Origin: Bacillota bacterium
GTDB lineage: Bacteria > Bacillota > Clostridia > Christensenellales > Borkfalkiaceae
NCBI GenBank assembly: GCA_019423125.1
Contig: JAHZBZ010000022.1
Coordinates: 1-16,426 of the forward strand
DNA length: 16,426 nucleotides
Direction of reading: 5' to 3'
A program made the translations under genes and the position numbers. Of the stretch, positions 6,599 through 12,949 are shown piece by piece. The notes under the pieces were generated by a model, which saw only the letters and a list, made by a program, of their open reading frames with translations, made no database searches and was not told the DNA's origin. How positions within the stretch are numbered: the stretch's first letter is position 1; each line of letters opens with the position of its first letter.

Positions 6599-6669
6599 GC
6601 GGAACGGCTCCACGTCGGGGCGGAAAATGCCCCCGCAAAGACGAACGCCGAAAAACAGGCGAAAAAAGC

Positions 6670-6712
6670 ACAGGGGACGCCCCGCGGCATTCCGCCGCGG
6701 GGCGTCCCCTGT
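6670..6712 (+). terminator. 19-bp-stem hairpin
   Basis: ACAGGGGACGCCCCGCGGC pairs perfectly with 6694-6712 around ATTCC and is followed by CTTGTCTT on the plus strand. Probably a further terminator or transcription barrier. Confidence 0.6.
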
Positions 6713-6720
6713 CTTGTCTT

Positions 6721-6747
6721 CCGCGCACCGCGGCGCGCGGTGCGCGG
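6721..6747. repeat. 12-bp inverted repeat
   Basis: CCGCGCACCGCG and CGCGGTGCGCGG flank GCG. There is no T run on either side. It is followed by two imperfect direct copies of a GGGGCGC-TTCTGCCGCG motif (from about 6746 and 6795). Confidence 0.6.
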
Positions 6748-6813
6748 GGCGCATTCTGCCGCGCGAACGACGCGCGCCTGTAAAAAAACGCTTGCGGGGC
6801 GCGTTCTGCCGCG

Positions 6814-6842
6814 AAAAAAGGAGGCGTTTGCGCCCCCTTTTT
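6814..6842 (-). terminator. Terminator of the cysK unit
   Basis: Read leftward, AAAAAGGGGGCG and CGCCTCCTTTTT form a 12-bp stem with one G-U pair around CAAA, ending in T6. It lies directly after the stop codon of the metalloprotease-like gene. Confidence 0.8.
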
Positions 6843-6849
6843 GTCTTTT

Positions 6850-7422
6850 TTATGTATCCTGTTTCGTATAGGCGAGAAAGCCGCAGCGCTCGGGGTGATC
6901 GAGCACGAACGTGCACCGCGTGAACAGCGCGCGGAAGGCGACGAGGATGTCAGCGCCCGCCGCGATCGCGTTGAACAGCGCGACCGCCAGAAAGACGAAG
7001 AAGCCCGTCAAAATGCCGACGAGCGCGAACACGACGCCGAGCAGAAACAGCGGCAGGAGCACGCCGAACAGGTATTGCGCGCGGCGCATCGGCCGCGAAC
7101 AGTGGCAATAGGGATTGAGAAGCCCCGCGATGCCGAAACGGATGCCCTTGAAAGAGAGGGTCGCCGCGCCCCAGCCGAGCGCGTGCAACAGCTCGTGCAG
7201 CGGCACCGATGCGATCAGAAGCACCGCAAGCACGATAAAATCGGGATAGACGGTCGCCGACAAAAAGGCAAAATCCGCACACAGGTAATAGAGAGCGACG
7301 ATCAGCGCGGCGAGCAGGAGCCCTGCAAGCAGCCCCCACACGTTCGCCGTCTTCATCGAAAAGGAACAGTCGCGCTCGGCGTAGCCCGCCGCGAGAAGTT
7401 CCTCGCGCGATAAGGCGCTCAT
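6850..7422 (-). CDS. Membrane zinc-metalloprotease-like protein (DUF3267 type)
   Basis: 190 residues. The protein has about four hydrophobic membrane segments, near residues 28-50, 58-75, 110-130 and 132-150. The zinc-binding HExxH motif appears as HELLHALGW (76-84) at the cytosolic or membrane edge of the second segment, and a GIRFGIAGLLNPYCHC stretch follows. This arrangement fits DUF3267-type putative zincin peptidases; the substrate is unknown. Its ATG overlaps the cysK stop codon by 4 nt (ATGA), so translation is coupled to cysK and both share one promoter and the terminator at 6814-6842. No published link between this family and cysteine synthase is known to me, so the pairing may be lineage-specific. 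The family call is fairly firm; protease activity is inferred from the motif. Confidence 0.85.
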   Translation of the reverse strand: MSALSREELLAAGYAERDCSFSMKTANVWGLLAGLLLAALIVALYYLCADFAFLSATVYPDFIVLAVLLIASVPLHELLHALGWGAATLSFKGIRFGIAGLLNPYCHCSRPMRRAQYLFGVLLPLFLLGVVFALVGILTGFFVFLAVALFNAIAAGADILVAFRALFTRCTFVLDHPERCGFLAYTKQDT

Positions 7423-8345
7423 GCTTCGAACAGCGCGGTGGAGAGGTACCGCATGCCCGTATCGGGGATGAGCACGGCGATGCGCTTGCCCGCATACTCC
7501 GCCCGCTCGGCAAGGCGGATGGCGGCGTACACCGCCGCACCCGCCGTGATGCCCGCAAACACGCCGTCCGACTTCGCGAGCGCGCGCGCCGTCTCGAACG
7601 CCTGCGCGTCGGAGACGGGAATGACCTCGTCGATCAGCGAACGGTCGAGGATGTCGGGCACGAATCCCGCGCCGATGCCCTGCAATCCGTGCGGCCCCGC
7701 CGCCTTTCCCGAGAGCACCGCGCTTGTTTCCGGCTCGACGGCGACCGCGCGGAGCGCGGGGTTTTGCTCTTTGAGGTATTTCGCCGTGCCCGTGATCGTG
7801 CCGCCCGTGCCGACGCCCGCGACAAACGCGTCCAGCCTGCCCTCGGCGTCCGACCAGAGCTCGGGGCCCGTCGTCTTATAATGCGCCGCGGGGTTCGCGG
7901 GATTGACGAACTGCCCGCAGATGACGCTGTTTTTGTGTTCGCGGTGCAGGCGTTCCGCCTCTTCGATGGCGCCGCGCATCCCCTTTTTGCCGTCGGTGAG
8001 CACGATGGTGGCGCCGAACGCCGCAAGCAGTTTGCGGCGCTCCGCGCTCATTGTCTCGGGCATGGTGAGCACGAGCTTGTAGCCCTTGACCGCGCACACC
8101 GCCGCGAGCCCGATGCCCGTGTTGCCGCTGGTCGGTTCCAGAAGAAGGGTGTCCGCGTCTATCCTGCCCTCCCGCTCCAGCTGTTCGATCATCTCGAGCG
8201 CGGGGCGGTCCTTGACGCTGCCCGTCGGGTTGAAGTACTCCAGCTTGGCGAGAAGGGTCGCGCGCAGGCCGTATTTCTTTTCAATGCCGCAAAGTTCAAG
8301 AAGCGGCGTCTTGCCGATGAGTTCGGTTATGCTCTTTACCGTCAT
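7419..8345 (-). CDS. cysK: Cysteine synthase (O-acetylserine sulfhydrylase)
   Basis: 308 residues, the normal length. This PLP enzyme turns O-acetylserine and sulfide into cysteine in the cytoplasm. Visible motifs are TPLLEL near the start, the PLP lysine K45 in FNPTGSVKDR, the substrate loop EPTSGNTGIGLA (70-81), the phosphate-binding GVGTGGT (177-183), GIGAGFVP, and near the end a TGMRYLST segment corresponding to the usual TGERYLST. The ATG has AGAGGTG upstream. It has its own promoter at 8392-8420 and overlaps the next gene by 4 nt. Its substrate supplier CysE is encoded on the same strand at 4567-5310. CysK rather than cystathionine beta-synthase is favoured by length and by the lack of a C-terminal CBS region. 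Confidence 0.95.
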   Translation of the reverse strand: MTVKSITELIGKTPLLELCGIEKKYGLRATLLAKLEYFNPTGSVKDRPALEMIEQLEREGRIDADTLLLEPTSGNTGIGLAAVCAVKGYKLVLTMPETMSAERRKLLAAFGATIVLTDGKKGMRGAIEEAERLHREHKNSVICGQFVNPANPAAHYKTTGPELWSDAEGRLDAFVAGVGTGGTITGTAKYLKEQNPALRAVAVEPETSAVLSGKAAGPHGLQGIGAGFVPDILDRSLIDEVIPVSDAQAFETARALAKSDGVFAGITAGAAVYAAIRLAERAEYAGKRIAVLIPDTGMRYLSTALFEA

Positions 8346-8391
8346 GTTTCACCTCTTCCGCGCGCGGGAAAGCCCTGCCGCGGATACTTCT

Positions 8392-8420
8392 ATTATATCC
8401 CCTTTTTGCGCGTTTGTAAA
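8392..8420 (-). promoter_or_regulatory. Promoter of cysK
   Basis: Minus-strand TTTACA (8420-8415), 17-bp spacer, TATAAT (8397-8392); start expected near 8385, about 40 bp before the ATG. Confidence 0.7.
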
Positions 8421-8451
8421 CTGCGATGCGCCGCCGCCGAAAACTTTTCGC

Positions 8452-9351
8452 TCAGCGCCGCGCGGTGCGGACGGCGGCGGCGGCGAGGTTTGCCGCCGCA
8501 AACAGCACTGCCGTGCCCGCGAGCACGAGCGCCATCGCGCCCGCGCCCAGCGTCGTGCCGAAGAAGTCCAGCTCCGTCGCGTACTGCTCTGCAAGCGCGT
8601 CCGCAAAGGGCGCGGAGAGGGAGGAGAGCTCCTCCAGCGCGCCGCGCAGGAAGAAATGACGGAAGATCCCCGCCGAATAACTGCCCGGCACGAACAGCGT
8701 AAAGTAACGCACCCCCTGCGGAAACATGGACAGCGGCATGTACGCGCCGATCAGAAACCCGATCACGGTGCCGAGGATGACGTTCAGGCCCGTAAACGCG
8801 CCCTCCGAGCGCAGAAATCCCACGACGAACACCAACAGCATGGACGAGGAGAGCACGGACAAGAGCACGTTGCCCAAAAGCGCGAACACGTCCGCCGCCG
8901 TGAGGAACCAGCTCCCCGCCGCCGCGAGCCAGACGAGGCAGACGGCGAGCACGACGAGCGCGAGCAGTACGCCCGCCAGGACGACCGAACAGAAATACGC
9001 CGCGGGCGGGAGCCACTCGGGAACGGGCGAGGCGCGCAGATCGTCGCAGATGCCGCGGCGCTTGTCCTGCACGATGACCCCGCTCGCGCACAGCGGCACC
9101 GTGATGCAGGCGCAGGAGAGCACGCCCGAGAGCATCCATGCGTCCGCGAACGCGCGCACGGTGTCCTTGCCGCCTTCCGCCCCCTGCGCCTCGAGCGCCG
9201 AAAGAAGGGCGTCCACCTGCGTGTCTTTGAGAAAGAGAAGGTACAGTCCCAGCACGATCAGCGAGGCGAGCAGGGAGAAAAAGACGTTCGCCTTGTCCTT
9301 GAAATAGATCTTGAGATTGCGGACGGTCTGCCGCCACAGCATGTACATCAT
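8452..9351 (-). CDS. ABC-2 type transporter permease
   Basis: 299 residues. It begins with the amphipathic LWRQTVRNLKIYFKDKANVFFSLL segment typical of ABC-2 permeases and has about six membrane spans: near 22-42, a larger soluble region to about 70, then spans near 75-95, 118-145, 153-180, 185-205 and 270-295. The VQDKRRGICDDLRASPVPEW segment (about 94-113) and the proline/aromatic FVPGSYSAGIFRHFF region are characteristic of DrrB/NodJ-like exporters. Its ATG overlaps the stop codon of the ATPase gene by 4 nt, so the two are translated together and presumably form one exporter. The substrate is unknown; families of this kind export drugs, antibiotics, lipids or polysaccharides. Confidence 0.9.
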   Translation of the reverse strand: MMYMLWRQTVRNLKIYFKDKANVFFSLLASLIVLGLYLLFLKDTQVDALLSALEAQGAEGGKDTVRAFADAWMLSGVLSCACITVPLCASGVIVQDKRRGICDDLRASPVPEWLPPAAYFCSVVLAGVLLALVVLAVCLVWLAAAGSWFLTAADVFALLGNVLLSVLSSSMLLVFVVGFLRSEGAFTGLNVILGTVIGFLIGAYMPLSMFPQGVRYFTLFVPGSYSAGIFRHFFLRGALEELSSLSAPFADALAEQYATELDFFGTTLGAGAMALVLAGTAVLFAAANLAAAAVRTARR

Positions 9352-10265
9352 ACCCCGCCTCCTTCCGCGCGCCTGCCCGTCACGGCGAGGAACACGTCGT
9401 CCATGCTTCCCTTCGTGTATTCGAAGTCCGAAAAGATGCCTTCATTCCCGCGCAAAAAGTCTCGCGCCTGCGCCGCCGTACAGGCGAACGCGACCCCGCC
9501 GCACACCCTTTCCGCGGCGATGCCCTTTGCGGCAAGCGCGGCCGAAAGAGCATGCGCGTCGCCGTGCAGGCGCAATTTTCCGCTCGAATGGCGGTTTTTC
9601 AGCTCGAGCGGGGTGCCACGCTCGACGATCCTGCCGCCGTCGAGGATGACGACGCGGTCGGAGCCGTCCGCCTCTTCCATGTAATGGGTAGTCAGAAAGA
9701 CGGTCATGCCCTGCTCTTTCTGCAATCTGCGCACGATCTCCCAGACCGCCTTGCGCGTCTGCGGGTCGAGGCCCGTCGTCGGCTCGTCGAGGACGAGCAG
9801 CTCGGGCCTGTTCAGAAGCCCGCGCGCGATGTCCGCGCGGCGGCGCTGCCCGCCCGAGAGCTTGCCGTACGGCCGCGGCAGGAGCTCGTCCAGCGAGAGG
9901 AGCGCGCTCAGTTCGCGAAGGCGCGTCCGCCACGCCTCGCCGCGCAGGCCGTAATAGCTCGCGCGCACCGCGAGGTTCTCGCGCACGGTCAGAAGATCGT
10001 CCAGAACGCCGCCCTGAAACACCACGCCCATGCGCGCGCGGATGTCCGATGCGTGCTTGTCCGCGTCCATGCCGCAGATGCGGATGCGCCCCGCGTCCTT
10101 TTTCAAAATGGAGCAGAGGATGTTGATGGTCGTGCTCTTTCCCGCGCCGTTGACGCCGAGAAAAGAGAACAGCGAGCCGCGCTCCACCGAAAAGCTGATG
10201 CCCTTCACCGCGCGCACCTGCCCGAAATTCTTGACCAGCCCCTCCACTTCGATGCTGTTTTCCAT
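9348..10265 (-). CDS. ABC transporter ATP-binding protein
   Basis: 305 residues. It powers the adjacent ABC-2 permease from the cytoplasmic side. The motifs are complete: Walker A GVNGAGKST (37-45), Q-loop glutamine (84), signature LSGGQ (136-140), Walker B LLVLDEP (156-162) and switch histidine in TTHYMEEAD (194). The C-terminal 80 or so residues form the extra domain seen in DrrA-like exporters and end with an EYTKGSMDDVFLAVTGR segment typical of that group. The start chosen is MENSIEV because AGGGAGA lies 7 nt upstream; an ATG nine codons earlier has no ribosome binding site. It is the first gene of the unit, with its promoter at 10316-10345. Confidence 0.95.
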   Translation of the reverse strand: MENSIEVEGLVKNFGQVRAVKGISFSVERGSLFSFLGVNGAGKSTTINILCSILKKDAGRIRICGMDADKHASDIRARMGVVFQGGVLDDLLTVRENLAVRASYYGLRGEAWRTRLRELSALLSLDELLPRPYGKLSGGQRRRADIARGLLNRPELLVLDEPTTGLDPQTRKAVWEIVRRLQKEQGMTVFLTTHYMEEADGSDRVVILDGGRIVERGTPLELKNRHSSGKLRLHGDAHALSAALAAKGIAAERVCGGVAFACTAAQARDFLRGNEGIFSDFEYTKGSMDDVFLAVTGRRAEGGGV

Positions 10266-10315
10266 GTATTTCTCCCTTTTTTCCGTATGCACGGGACAGC
10301 TTGCCCCGCCCGTCT

Positions 10316-10345
10316 ATTATACTATATTTTTCTTCACGAGGTCAA
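10316..10345 (-). promoter_or_regulatory. Promoter of the ABC exporter genes
   Basis: Minus-strand TTGACC (10345-10340), 18-bp spacer, TATAAT (10321-10316). Confidence 0.65.
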
Positions 10346-10402
10346 TGCTCGGCGGGGAAAAATTCCCCGCTTTTTGCGCCGTTTTTCGCCCGATGCGGGG
10401 AA

Positions 10403-10433
10403 TGTAACACATGTGTGCGCATTTTGTAACACA
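10403..10433. promoter_or_regulatory. Direct repeat TGTAACACA, 22 bp apart
   Basis: TGTAACACA occurs at 10403-10411 and 10425-10433, two helical turns apart, ending 7 bp before the -35 box at 10441. The first copy also forms ACACATGTGT with the following bases. The placement fits an activator or regulator site for the plus-strand promoter; the binding protein is unknown. Confidence 0.45.
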
Positions 10434-10440
10434 AGCGGCG

Positions 10441-10469
10441 TTGACTTGCGCGCGGGCGGAGCGTACAAT
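10441..10469 (+). promoter_or_regulatory. Promoter of the membrane protein pair
   Basis: TTGACT (10441-10446), 17-bp spacer, TACAAT (10464-10469); start near 10476. Confidence 0.75.
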
Positions 10470-10475
10470 ATAGAC

Positions 10476-10546
10476 AGAAACAAATCCCTCCCGCGTCGGC
10501 GAGAGGGATGCCCGAAAGGCAATTTTTAGACTTCGGAGGTCCTGCC
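10476..10546 (+). other. Structured 5' leader
   Basis: About 70 nt of untranslated leader. It holds a 7-bp stem ATCCCTC (10484-10490) / GAGGGAT (10503-10509) and, directly stacked, TGCC-CGAAA-GGCA (10509-10521), followed by AATTTTT. A third small hairpin GACU / GGUC contains part of the CGGAGG ribosome binding site. The layout resembles a small translation or attenuation switch, but no riboswitch class was recognised. Confidence 0.35.
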
Positions 10547-11395
10547 GTGAAAGAAAATAAGCTCAAAAGAATTTCTCCCGTTTTTTACCTGCATATGTTC
10601 GGCGCCGCGCTGTTTCTTGCGGCGGGCGTCGTCGGCTTTGCCGCGGGACGGGGCGGCATCGCTTTCCTGCCGCTCGGCGGATATGCGCTCTTTTTGCTGC
10701 TCTCGTGGGCGCAGGGCGCCGCGCGCAAAGACGCGGAAAAGGGACACGCGGGCGGCACGTTCGCGTTCGAAATGCTCCTGCTCGTAAAGACGGCGCCCCT
10801 TCTATGCCTGTTCCTGCTGCCGGGCGCCTTCGGAAACGTGCATTCGGAACGGGCAACGGACGTCGCGCACAGCTTTCTGCTCTTTTTCTGCGTGCTGTTC
10901 CTGTTCGCGAACGCCGTGACAGAACACGCGGCATTGCGCCGCGCGCTCGCGCGCGGCGACGCGCTTGCCGCCGTTCTGCCGCGGCCGCTCGCGCTTGCCC
11001 TGCGGCTGGTCTCACCGTTCACGTTTGCCGCGTTCTTTGCGGCGCTGGCCGTGCACGCGCTCGGCGCGGGATTTGTCGGGCCGCTCCCCCTTCTCGCCGC
11101 CTGCGCACTCGCCCTGCCCTTGGGCGCCGCCGCGGACGCCTTCCTCTATGCCGCACCTTCGAGATCGGGCACGGCGCTGTTTGCGGCGTTTTCTCTTGCG
11201 CGGGCGGGAGTGCCCCTGCTCGTGCTGTATTTCTATCGGAACGGCCTCGCGGGCGCGCTTGAGACTTCCCCCTTCCTGCCTGCGTTCTGCGCGCTCTGCA
11301 TCCTTTCCGCCGCGCTTTTGTGCGCACAGCTCGCGCTTGCGCTTTTCGGAGCGTTCTTTGCGGCGAGCACCTTTCCGCGCAAAAAAAATATCTGA
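10547..11395 (+). CDS. Polytopic membrane protein, function unknown
   Basis: 282 residues starting at GTG, chosen because CGGAGG lies at good distance; the upstream in-frame ATG at 10508 lacks one and lies within the structured leader. About eight hydrophobic segments are visible, starting with FYLHMFGAALFLAAGVVGFAAG, then spans near residues 38-58, 72-95, 108-130, 142-172, 178-205, 210-238 and 245-275. Loops are short and basic, and Ala and Leu dominate. No transporter or enzyme motif was recognised. The N-terminus (K-K/R-x2-P-x2-F followed by a span with LAAG) resembles that of the next gene, suggesting a related pair. The two genes are 17 bp apart and share one promoter. Confidence 0.8.
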   Translation: MKENKLKRISPVFYLHMFGAALFLAAGVVGFAAGRGGIAFLPLGGYALFLLLSWAQGAARKDAEKGHAGGTFAFEMLLLVKTAPLLCLFLLPGAFGNVHSERATDVAHSFLLFFCVLFLFANAVTEHAALRRALARGDALAAVLPRPLALALRLVSPFTFAAFFAALAVHALGAGFVGPLPLLAACALALPLGAAADAFLYAAPSRSGTALFAAFSLARAGVPLLVLYFYRNGLAGALETSPFLPAFCALCILSAALLCAQLALALFGAFFAASTFPRKKNI

Positions 11396-11412
11396 ACAGG
11401 ACACAAGAAACC

Positions 11413-11817
11413 ATGAAAAGACTGCACCCTGAACACTTTTTTCTGTTTCTGAGCTATGCGCTGTACCTCGCGGCGGGCATCGCCGTGTGGGTCGCGATGG
11501 GCGGAGGCTTTGCGCCGCCCGACGACTCCGCGCTCATTCTCGCGGCGTTCCTACTGCTGACGGCTCCGCTCGCCGCCGCGCTGTTTTTAAAGAAAGAAAA
11601 AAACACGGTTTTTTTCGCCGCGCTGACCCTCTTTTCGCTCGTAAAAAACCTCTTTCTCACCCTTGCCGAGTTGCTTCTCGACTACAACAACATCTATTTC
11701 CCCACCCGGGCAACGCGCTCGGTGTGCATCCTGGTCTTTGTCGGAGCGGGCGTGCTCGTCTGCGCGGCGGAGCTTGCGGCGATCGTCCTCGCAAAATGGA
11801 GAAAGCGCGCCGAATGA
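11413..11817 (+). CDS. Small four-span membrane protein, function unknown
   Basis: 134 residues. Four hydrophobic segments are visible: FLFLSYALYLAAGIAVWVAM (10-29), LILAAFLLLTAPLAAALFL (41-59), FFAALTLFSLVKNLFLTLAELLL (67-89) and VCILVFVGAGVLVCAAELAAIVLA (about 104-127), ending in a basic tail KWRKRAE. The ribosome binding site is weak (AGGA 13 nt before the ATG), so translation may depend on the gene 17 bp upstream. The start MKRLHPEHFFLF recalls that of the upstream gene. A strong terminator follows 16 bp after the stop codon. No family was recognised. Confidence 0.75.
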   Translation: MKRLHPEHFFLFLSYALYLAAGIAVWVAMGGGFAPPDDSALILAAFLLLTAPLAAALFLKKEKNTVFFAALTLFSLVKNLFLTLAELLLDYNNIYFPTRATRSVCILVFVGAGVLVCAAELAAIVLAKWRKRAE

Positions 11818-11833
11818 ACCTTTTTTCCGCAGA

Positions 11834-11878
11834 CAAAGCGGAGCGGGGCAGATTTCCTGCCCCGCTCCGCTTTGTTTT
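11834..11878 (+). terminator. Terminator of the membrane protein pair
   Basis: 17-bp perfect stem (11834-11850 with 11858-11874), 7-nt loop, then TTTT. Confidence 0.85.
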
Positions 11879-11944
11879 GCACCCCGCGCCCCCGTCCGAC
11901 GCACTTTTCGCGCACCCGTCCCCCGCCCGCACGAGTCTGTTGGC

Positions 11945-11991
11945 TCCCGCAATCCCCGCCCGCGCAAAAAGCGCGGGCGGGGATTGCGGGA
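11945..11991. repeat. 21-bp perfect hairpin with A5 loop
   Basis: Arms 11945-11965 and 11971-11991 pair at all 21 positions around AAAAA. No T tract follows on either strand, so it is not a standard terminator. Confidence 0.85.
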
Positions 11992-12239
11992 TGTTTAAGC
12001 GGCGGGCGGGAAGAGCAAAAGGCAAGCGAGCGCCTTCGGTTTGAACGAGGTGCGGGCACAGACGGGCACGGCCAAAGTCTCGCGCGGCGTGAAAGAGCGT
12101 GCGGCGCCGTTCGAGCATATGATCCGAGCGAAAACGCGGGCGGAGGAAGCGCGTTTCTCCCCCATGCCGCGCACACAAAAGACGCCCCACGACACGGAAA
12201 CCCGTCCGTTTTTCGACGGATCTTCGCCGAAATGCTCCG
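11992..12239. other. Unexplained 248 bp between two giant hairpins
   Basis: No convincing gene. A minus-strand frame (stop at 11995, candidate start near 12174) with GC-ending codons gives a basic peptide with no recognisable domain and no ribosome binding site. A small dyad CCGTC / GACGG sits near 12213-12230. The two flanking 21-bp hairpins make it look like a bounded unit, but I cannot say of what. Confidence 0.3.
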
Positions 12240-12285
12240 CAAACAGCCCGCCCCCGCCGCTTTTGCGGCGGGGGCGGGCTGTTTG
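12240..12285. repeat. 21-bp perfect hairpin with T4 loop
   Basis: Arms 12240-12260 and 12265-12285 pair perfectly around TTTT, with a core of CCCGCCCCCGCCGC. No clear T tract follows. Confidence 0.85.
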
Positions 12286-12742
12286 AAAGAAAGATAAAAT
12301 CGCTTCTCGGCAGAGACAATGCAACTATGCAAGCAGTCCGCGCGGAACGGAAAAAAGCAGTCCCGACAAGACAAAAGCGCAGGCGGCAGGAACGGAAAAA
12401 CCGACTTGGGCAAAGGCAACCGCGACGCAATCGCGGCGGGGCAAATCAACGCGCTTGCAATGAGGAGCAAAACCTGTTTCGGCGGAAACAAGGCGGCAAA
12501 GGCGGCAAAGGCGGCGCAAGCCGCGCTTATGACGACCTGGCAGTCATGCGATTGTTACTTGCCGCCCGTTAACGGGCCTTTCCTGTGCTTAACTTTCTTC
12601 TCCTATGCCTTTGCTCCTCTTTTTTGTTCCTTATTTTAATTTTCCCGTTTGCTTTCTATCATTGCTTTTTCTTCTCTTTTTGCCTTTTTGCTTATTCCCT
12701 TTTCTTTTGCTCGTTTTTTGTTCATCGGCAAAGCCTCTCTTG
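12286..12742. other. Gene-free stretch with microrepeat and palindrome
   Basis: No frame here has a ribosome binding site or a recognisable product. A GGCGGCAAA microrepeat runs from 12492 to 12515, and GCCCGTTAACGGGC (12567-12580) is a 14-bp palindrome. From about 12590 rightward the plus strand becomes strongly pyrimidine-rich, a bias that continues through the RNA candidate to 13590. Confidence 0.4.
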
Positions 12743-12770
12743 AACCCGCGGACTATCCGCGGGTTTTCTT
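12743..12770 (+). terminator. Terminator-like hairpin A
   Basis: 9-bp stem AACCCGCGG / CCGCGGGTT, loop ACTAT, T-rich tail on the plus strand. No plus-strand gene leads into it. Confidence 0.6.
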
Positions 12771-12780
12771 ATACAAAAAA

Positions 12781-12811
12781 GGGATCGGACTCCTGCCGAT
12801 CCCTCTTTTTT
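12781..12811. terminator. Bidirectional terminator-like hairpin B
   Basis: 8-bp stem GGGATCGG / CCGATCCC, 7-nt loop, with A6 before and TCTTTTTT after, so it works in both directions. On the minus strand it is the best 3' end for the large RNA candidate. Confidence 0.75.
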
Positions 12812-12834
12812 CGCCTTCGCGGGAGCGAAGGTTG

Positions 12835-12909
12835 TTTTCCCGATCGTTCCGCCCTCGGGCGGCGCGGTCTGCGCTCGCGCGGGATTTCCTTCCCGACGCA
12901 GTGGGAAAA
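12835..12909. other. Three-way-junction-like inverted repeats
   Basis: An outer 7-bp helix TTTTCCC (12835-12841) / GGGAAAA (12903-12909) encloses a hairpin CCGCC-CTCG-GGCGG (12849-12862) and a longer arm CTGCG / CGCAG (12869-12873, 12897-12901) with inner CGGGA / TCCCG. Pairing works on either strand. It is flanked by hairpins B and C. Confidence 0.55.
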
Positions 12910-12912
12910 TCA

Positions 12913-12949
12913 AGCGGCGTCCGTATCCGCGAACGCCGCTCTTTTTTTT
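12913..12949 (+). terminator. Terminator-like hairpin C
   Basis: 8-bp stem AGCGGCGT / ACGCCGCT, 12-nt loop, then C and eight T on the plus strand. Leftward it is followed by TGATTTT, a weaker terminator. Confidence 0.65.

Noticed and set aside
11694..12491. 265-residue minus-strand frame and its neighbours
   Set aside because: No ribosome binding site, no domain, and they run through two perfect hairpins and a terminator.
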